A DNA stretch of 37,863 nt from Chromatiaceae bacterium (lineage in GTDB: Bacteria > Pseudomonadota > Gammaproteobacteria > Chromatiales > Chromatiaceae), in the NCBI GenBank assembly GCA_013426805.1, contig JACDZG010000070.1, positions 1 to 37,863 on the forward strand. Direction: 5' to 3'. Of the stretch, positions 34,478 to 37,863 are shown one piece after another. Positions within the stretch are counted from its first letter, which is position 1. Each line of letters starts with the position of its first letter. The notes under the pieces were generated by a model that was not told the DNA's origin, did no database searches, and saw only the letters and a list, made by a program, of their open reading frames with translations. The translations under genes and the position numbers were made by a program.

Positions 34478-36351
34478 TGAACGACCTGCACGCCCGTGAC
34501 ATCGTTTCCTTCCTGGAAGAACAACGCAATAAGCAAACGCTGCGCTTCATCACCTGCGGCAGCGTGGATGACGGCAAGAGTACCCTGATCGGCCGTCTGC
34601 TGTTTGAGAGCAAGAGCATTTTCGATGACCAACTGGAGGCGCTCGAGAGCGACTCGCGCCAGTACGGTACCCAAGGCGAGAAGACCGACTTGGCGCTCTT
34701 GGTCGACGGCCTGCAGGCCGAGCGTGAGCAGGGCATCACCATTGATGTCGCCTACCGGTTCTTCGCGACCGACCGCCGCCGCTTTATCGTTGCCGATACG
34801 CCCGGTCACGAGCAATACACCCGTAACATGGCAACCGGCGCCTCCACGGCGGAACTGGCGGTCATCCTGATCGACGCGCGCAAGGGCGTGCTCACACAAA
34901 CCCGCCGTCACAGCCGCATCGCCGCGATGATGGGGATTCGTCATATCGTGTTGGCGGTCAATAAGATGGATCTGGTCGGTTTCGATGAGGCCGTTTATCA
35001 CCGGATCATCGCCGACTACCAGGCCTTTGCCGCCGATTTCGCGTTTCGCAGCACCCAGGCCATTCCGCTGTCGGGTCTGGACGGGGACAATGTGCTGCAT
35101 CGCAGCGCACAGACGCCTTGGTACAGCGGCCCCAGCCTCATGGAATATCTCGACACGGTGGATGTCGGCGATACCAGCGAGCGCGCGGCCTTCCGGATGC
35201 CGGTCCAGTGGGTGAATCGGCCGAATCTGGACTTCCGGGGCTTCTGCGGTCGGATCGCCGAGGGCACCCTGCATCCGGGCGATGCGGTACGCGTCTTGCC
35301 GTCCGGTGTGCAGACACGGGTGAAGGCGATTCTGGCGGGTTTCGACGCGGTCGAGACCGCCCATCCGGGCGACGCGGTGACCGTCACCCTGACGGAAGAG
35401 GTCGACGCCAGCCGCGGCGACGTGCTGGTGGCCGCCGCCGCGCCCCCGGAAGTGGCGGACCAGTTCGAGGCCAAGCTGCTGTGGATGGTCGAGCACGCCA
35501 TGACGCCGGGCCGGCAGTACCTGATGAAAACCGCCTGTAAGGAGGTGACGGCCACCATCACCGCGATCAAGTATCGGGAGGACGTGAATACCGGTGCGCA
35601 TCTCGCGGCCAAGTCGCTGGGACTCAACGAGATCGCGGTCGTCAATCTGTCCACCGGCGCGCCCCTGGTGTTCGAGCCCTATGGCGTCAACCGGGTGATG
35701 GGCGGCTTCATCCTGATCGACAAACTCACCTTCGAGACCGTCGGGGCCGGGATGATCGATTTCGCGCTGCGCCGCGCGAGCACCATCCACTGGCAGATGT
35801 TGGAGATCAACAAGACTGAGCGGGCCGCGCAGAAGCACCAGTCGGCGCGCTGCATCTGGTTCACCGGACTGTCGGGTTCCGGCAAGTCGACCATCGCCAA
35901 CCTGCTCGAAAAACGGCTGCACGCCGAGGGTAAGCACACCTATGTGCTCGACGGCGAGAACGTCCGTCACGGCTTGAACCGCGACCTGGGCTTCACCGAG
36001 GCCGACCGGGTCGAGAACGTCCGGCGCGTGGCCGAGGTGGCACGGCTGATGGCCGATGCCGGCTTGATCGTGCTGGTCAGCTTCATCTCGCCCTACACCA
36101 GCGAGCGGCGCATGGCACGCGACCTGTTCGAACCGGGTGAGTTCGTCGAGGTCTTCGTGGATACCCCGGTCGCGGAATGCGAGCGGCGCGATGCCAAGGG
36201 CCTTTACGCCCGCGCACGCCAGGGCGGCCTGGAGAACTTCACCGGCATCGACAGCCCCTATGAACGCCCGCAGGCGCCCGAGGTCCACCTGCAGACCCCC
36301 GAGATGTCTCCCGAGGACTGTGTCGAGGCGGTGCTGCGCGCGCTGACTTGA
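34477..36351 (+). CDS. cysNC: Bifunctional sulfate adenylyltransferase GTPase / APS kinase (CysNC)
   Basis: A 624-residue fusion. Residues 1-450 are the EF-Tu-like GTPase CysN: P-loop [10 protein letters not shown] (28-36), [33 protein letters not shown] and NKMDL, then beta-barrel domains. Residues about 455-624 are APS kinase: P-loop GLSGSGKST (464-472), [26 protein letters not shown] with the active-site Ser, and a C-terminal lid [10 protein letters not shown]. Together with CysD it makes APS and then PAPS in the cytoplasm. It is full length for the fused form and both P-loops are intact. No reductase (cysH) or transporter follows in the window. Confidence 0.96.
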   Translation: MNDLHARDIVSFLEEQRNKQTLRFITCGSVDDGKSTLIGRLLFESKSIFDDQLEALESDSRQYGTQGEKTDLALLVDGLQAEREQGITIDVAYRFFATDRRRFIVADTPGHEQYTRNMATGASTAELAVILIDARKGVLTQTRRHSRIAAMMGIRHIVLAVNKMDLVGFDEAVYHRIIADYQAFAADFAFRSTQAIPLSGLDGDNVLHRSAQTPWYSGPSLMEYLDTVDVGDTSERAAFRMPVQWVNRPNLDFRGFCGRIAEGTLHPGDAVRVLPSGVQTRVKAILAGFDAVETAHPGDAVTVTLTEEVDASRGDVLVAAAAPPEVADQFEAKLLWMVEHAMTPGRQYLMKTACKEVTATITAIKYREDVNTGAHLAAKSLGLNEIAVVNLSTGAPLVFEPYGVNRVMGGFILIDKLTFETVGAGMIDFALRRASTIHWQMLEINKTERAAQKHQSARCIWFTGLSGSGKSTIANLLEKRLHAEGKHTYVLDGENVRHGLNRDLGFTEADRVENVRRVAEVARLMADAGLIVLVSFISPYTSERRMARDLFEPGEFVEVFVDTPVAECERRDAKGLYARARQGGLENFTGIDSPYERPQAPEVHLQTPEMSPEDCVEAVLRALT

Positions 36352-36861
36352 AAGGACCCCGGGCGGTCTAACGATGATTTTCGGGAAAAGATGGACCGAC
36401 GCGTAGGGGCGACATGGAGGAGCGACATGGAGGGGCGACATGGAGGGGCGACTTTAGTCGCCCCTTCCAGTTCGCCCCGGCCGCTGCGCTCGGCCGCCCC
36501 TCGAACCGACCTATAGGGGGCGACTAAAGTCGCCCCTACAGCCCCCTACAGCCCCCTACAGCCCCCTGAGGATCGCACAATAGACAGGAGGTCGAGGTTT
36601 CAGCCGAACGCGCCGCCGCCCGCTACAGCGTCGGCCTCCGGTTGCGTCGCCCCGCTCACCGCTTCCATCGGATTCAGTCGAGGCGGCCTTGATCGTCGAT
36701 ACCGAGCAGCGCGATCTCACTGCCAAAGGCAGAACGGCAAGACTCGAGGTGCGTTTCAGCGACGGCCGTCAAGGTTATCGCGCGGGATTCCGCTAGCTTG
36801 ACATCGAACACAAGTACCGGCGCAATCGTGCCCGGCGGTGCCGCATGCCTCGAGAAATCAC
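36352..36861. other. Gene-free stretch with repeats and a possible coding remnant
   Basis: About 510 bases between cysNC and a broken oxidase gene. Positions 36403-36568 hold hairpins and tandem repeats (listed separately). From about 36675 to 36796 a plus-strand frame without a proper start reads SVEAALIVDTEQRDLTAKG and continues to a TAG. It looks like the tail of a lost gene, but no family is recognised. Confidence 0.45.
36403..36568. repeat. Cluster of REP-type hairpins and short tandem repeats
   Basis: Four parts are visible. (1) A 13-bp tandem unit GGGGCGACATGGA, about three copies (36406-36444). (2) Hairpin GGGGCGACTTTAGTCGCCCC (36445-36464), perfect 8-bp stem. (3) Hairpin GGGGCGACTAAAGTCGCCCC (36517-36536), the same stem with a complementary loop, so the two hairpins are inverted copies. 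(4) A 10-bp tandem unit GCCCCCTACA, about three copies (36541-36567). The tandem units look derived from the hairpin arms. Confidence 0.75.
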
Positions 36862-37232
36862 ATGAAGACCGATCAGACCGACGACACCGATCTTACCCGC
36901 CGCCGCCTGCTCCTGGCTGCCGCCGTGCTCGCCGCGGGGGCGCGCTGGCCGGCATTGGCGGGGGCGACCGAGTCCGATGCGGCAGCCGGCGCCTTCCTGC
37001 CGGCGGGGAGCGCACAGGGTCAAGATGTGCTGGTGCTGGGCGTCGGCATTGCGGGGCTGGTGACCGCCTACGAGCTGCACCGGGCCGGGTGTCGCGTGCG
37101 GGTGCTGGAAGCGCGCGAGCGGGTGGGCGGGTGTTGCTGGACGCTACGCCGGGGCGACCGCTTCATCGAGCTGGGCGGGGCCGAGCAGGAGTGCCGGTTC
37201 GCGCCGGGCGATTATCTCAATGCGGCTGCCAA
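36862..37232 (+). pseudogene. Truncated Tat-exported flavin amine oxidase (5' fragment)
   Basis: The ATG at 36862 starts a Tat-type signal (DLTRRRLLLAAAVLAAGARW). An FAD-binding Rossmann motif VLVLGVGIAGLVTAYELHRAG follows, then VLEARERVGG and an amine-oxidase block ending RFAPGDYLNAA. Flavin monoamine oxidases run to about 450-550 residues, but similarity stops near residue 122. The frame then reads Arg/Pro-rich sequence that is the complement of a minus-strand coding remnant. The gene has therefore been cut by a rearrangement and should be inactive. Confidence 0.8.
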
Positions 37233-37450
37233 CCCGTCAAGGCGCGCCGCAGGCTGGCGTGGCGCGGGTCGCGCAAGCGGGCGGTCAGCCGCTCCGCCGC
37301 GGGGCCGTCCGCCGCCAGTTCTTCCAGCCGCACCAACTCGGCCGCGACACTGGTCGCCTGCGCCAGCGTCGCTTTCTCGACACGGCCCTCGTCGATCAGA
37401 TGTAGCACCGGGCCACGGCCCTCGAGATTCTGGAATCCCTGCTGCGTTAC
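37217..37450 (-). pseudogene. Minus-strand C-terminal coding remnant, family unknown
   Basis: A minus-strand frame reads GFQNLEGRGPVLHLIDEGRV, then a helical, Ala/Glu-rich stretch (LVRLEELAADGPAAERLTAR) and ends LTGWQPH at 37217. It has protein-like composition but no proper start; a GTG at 37408 is the only candidate. It abuts the truncated oxidase and looks like the 3' end of another gene moved here. The parent family is not recognised. Confidence 0.4.
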
Positions 37451-37552
37451 TCTGTCCTACTGGATTTCTGGTGGGCGTCGGTTTGCGCCCCACGGACGAA
37501 CGACGGCGCTCCGCCAAGCCCGATCGTATCGGGGTTGATCGGAGAAATTGCT

Positions 37553-37685
37553 ATGGCTCCAGAAGACTGATTACGACTGATCGAGCAAGGTGAAAACTCG
37601 GGCGGCGCATTTAAACGGGACGCGCTGCGACCAGAGCAACTGGCGCGGGAACTTGTTGCCTTTGCCAATTTTCAAGGAGGTCGGA
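37553..37685 (+). pseudogene. Broken AlbA_2-domain gene (5' fragment with stop codon)
   Basis: An ATG at 37553 has a GGAGA ribosome site eight bases upstream and reads MAPED, then TGA (37568-37570), then LRLIEQGENSGGAFKRD and RPEQLARELVAFANFQGGR. The latter is the start of an AlbA_2 (Schlafen-type ATP-binding) domain as found in transcriptional regulators. The TGA could be a mutated TGG. The domain is then interrupted at about 37685 by non-coding sequence, so the gene is doubly broken. Confidence 0.65.
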
Positions 37686-37863
37686 GTGACAAGAAGCGTA
37701 GCGAAACCCAAGGTGGAAGCCGCGAGGCCAAGCTGAAAGCAGGGCGACGCGGCGACACGACCGTAGGAACACGAACAGGCAGTGAGGCCGGGTGTGGGCG
37801 ATGAGCGTGCTAGCAGCCTGTCGGACTTTAGGCGACTTCCGAATAAGACGCTATCAAGAATCA
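37686..37863 (+). mobile_element. Probable 5' end of a group II intron, runs off the window
   Basis: The sequence starting GTGACAAG directly interrupts the AlbA_2 fragment. It is rich in short GA/GC stems and conserved-looking words (GAAACCCAAGGTGG, GTGAGGCCGGGT, GGCGATGAGCG, CAAGAATCA at the very end), which fit domain I of a bacterial group II intron with its GUG-type 5' end. No coding frame is convincing in this part. The reverse transcriptase/maturase would lie beyond 37863. Confidence 0.55.

Noticed and set aside
34468-36441. Long minus-strand open frame opposite cysNC
   Set aside because: Antisense shadow of a conserved gene; no recognisable motifs.
36403-36568. CRISPR array
   Set aside because: The repeat units are 10 and 13 bases, directly tandem without spacers, and there is no cas gene.

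Overview
The window is 37.9 kb of GC-rich DNA, probably chromosomal, from a gammaproteobacterium. The closest fit is a purple sulfur bacterium of the Chromatiaceae type. This rests on gammaproteobacterial versions of Cca, YcgN, MepA, SirB1 and CysD/CysNC, on the emphasis on sulfur metabolism, and on many dispersed GC-rich hairpins. No photosynthesis gene is present, so the family is inferred and not shown.

Layout. 1-6922: urease operon in the order ureABC-[insert]-ureEFG. The insert (about 2662-5132) carries a Septu-like defence pair (PtuA-type ATPase and PtuB-type HNH nuclease) plus an apparently shortened MntA-type nucleotidyltransferase. From ureB to ureF nearly every gene overlaps the next, so the defence genes appear to be on the urease transcript. 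ureD is not in the window. 7086-15002: housekeeping genes, namely DUF2939, DUF4126, a cca / 2-oxoglutarate oxygenase / TIR-like membrane protein operon, mepA-ycgN on the minus strand, and a CoA-disulfide-reductase-like flavoprotein with a C-terminal rhodanese. 15087-18927: a DUF262 protein directly abutting a HipA-type kinase (no HipB-like gene), then an unrecognised protein and a WGR-domain protein. 19155-21938: an isopropylmalate/homocitrate-synthase-family enzyme, a 65-residue Cys/Trp protein, and SirB1. 22286-29034: a CysZ-like membrane domain fused to a J domain, overlapping a 1518-residue hybrid sensor kinase, followed by a REC-HD-GYP response regulator.

29139-33253: a REP-associated tyrosine transposase bracketed by inverted REP hairpins, then a two-gene ovothiol operon (OvoA and a PLP C-S lyase, minus strand), then another REP copy. 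33593-36351: cysD and cysNC (sulfate or APS activation and PAPS formation). 36352-37863: a degraded zone with REP-type hairpins, short tandem repeats, a truncated Tat flavin oxidase, a minus-strand coding remnant, a broken AlbA_2-domain gene, and what looks like the 5' end of a group II intron running off the window.

The points of most interest are the PtuAB module inside the urease operon, the DUF262-HipA pair, the CysZ-J fusion, the TIR-like membrane protein lacking the usual catalytic glutamate, and the RAYT/REP system with a compensated stem change. All function calls come from reading motifs by eye; no database search was run.
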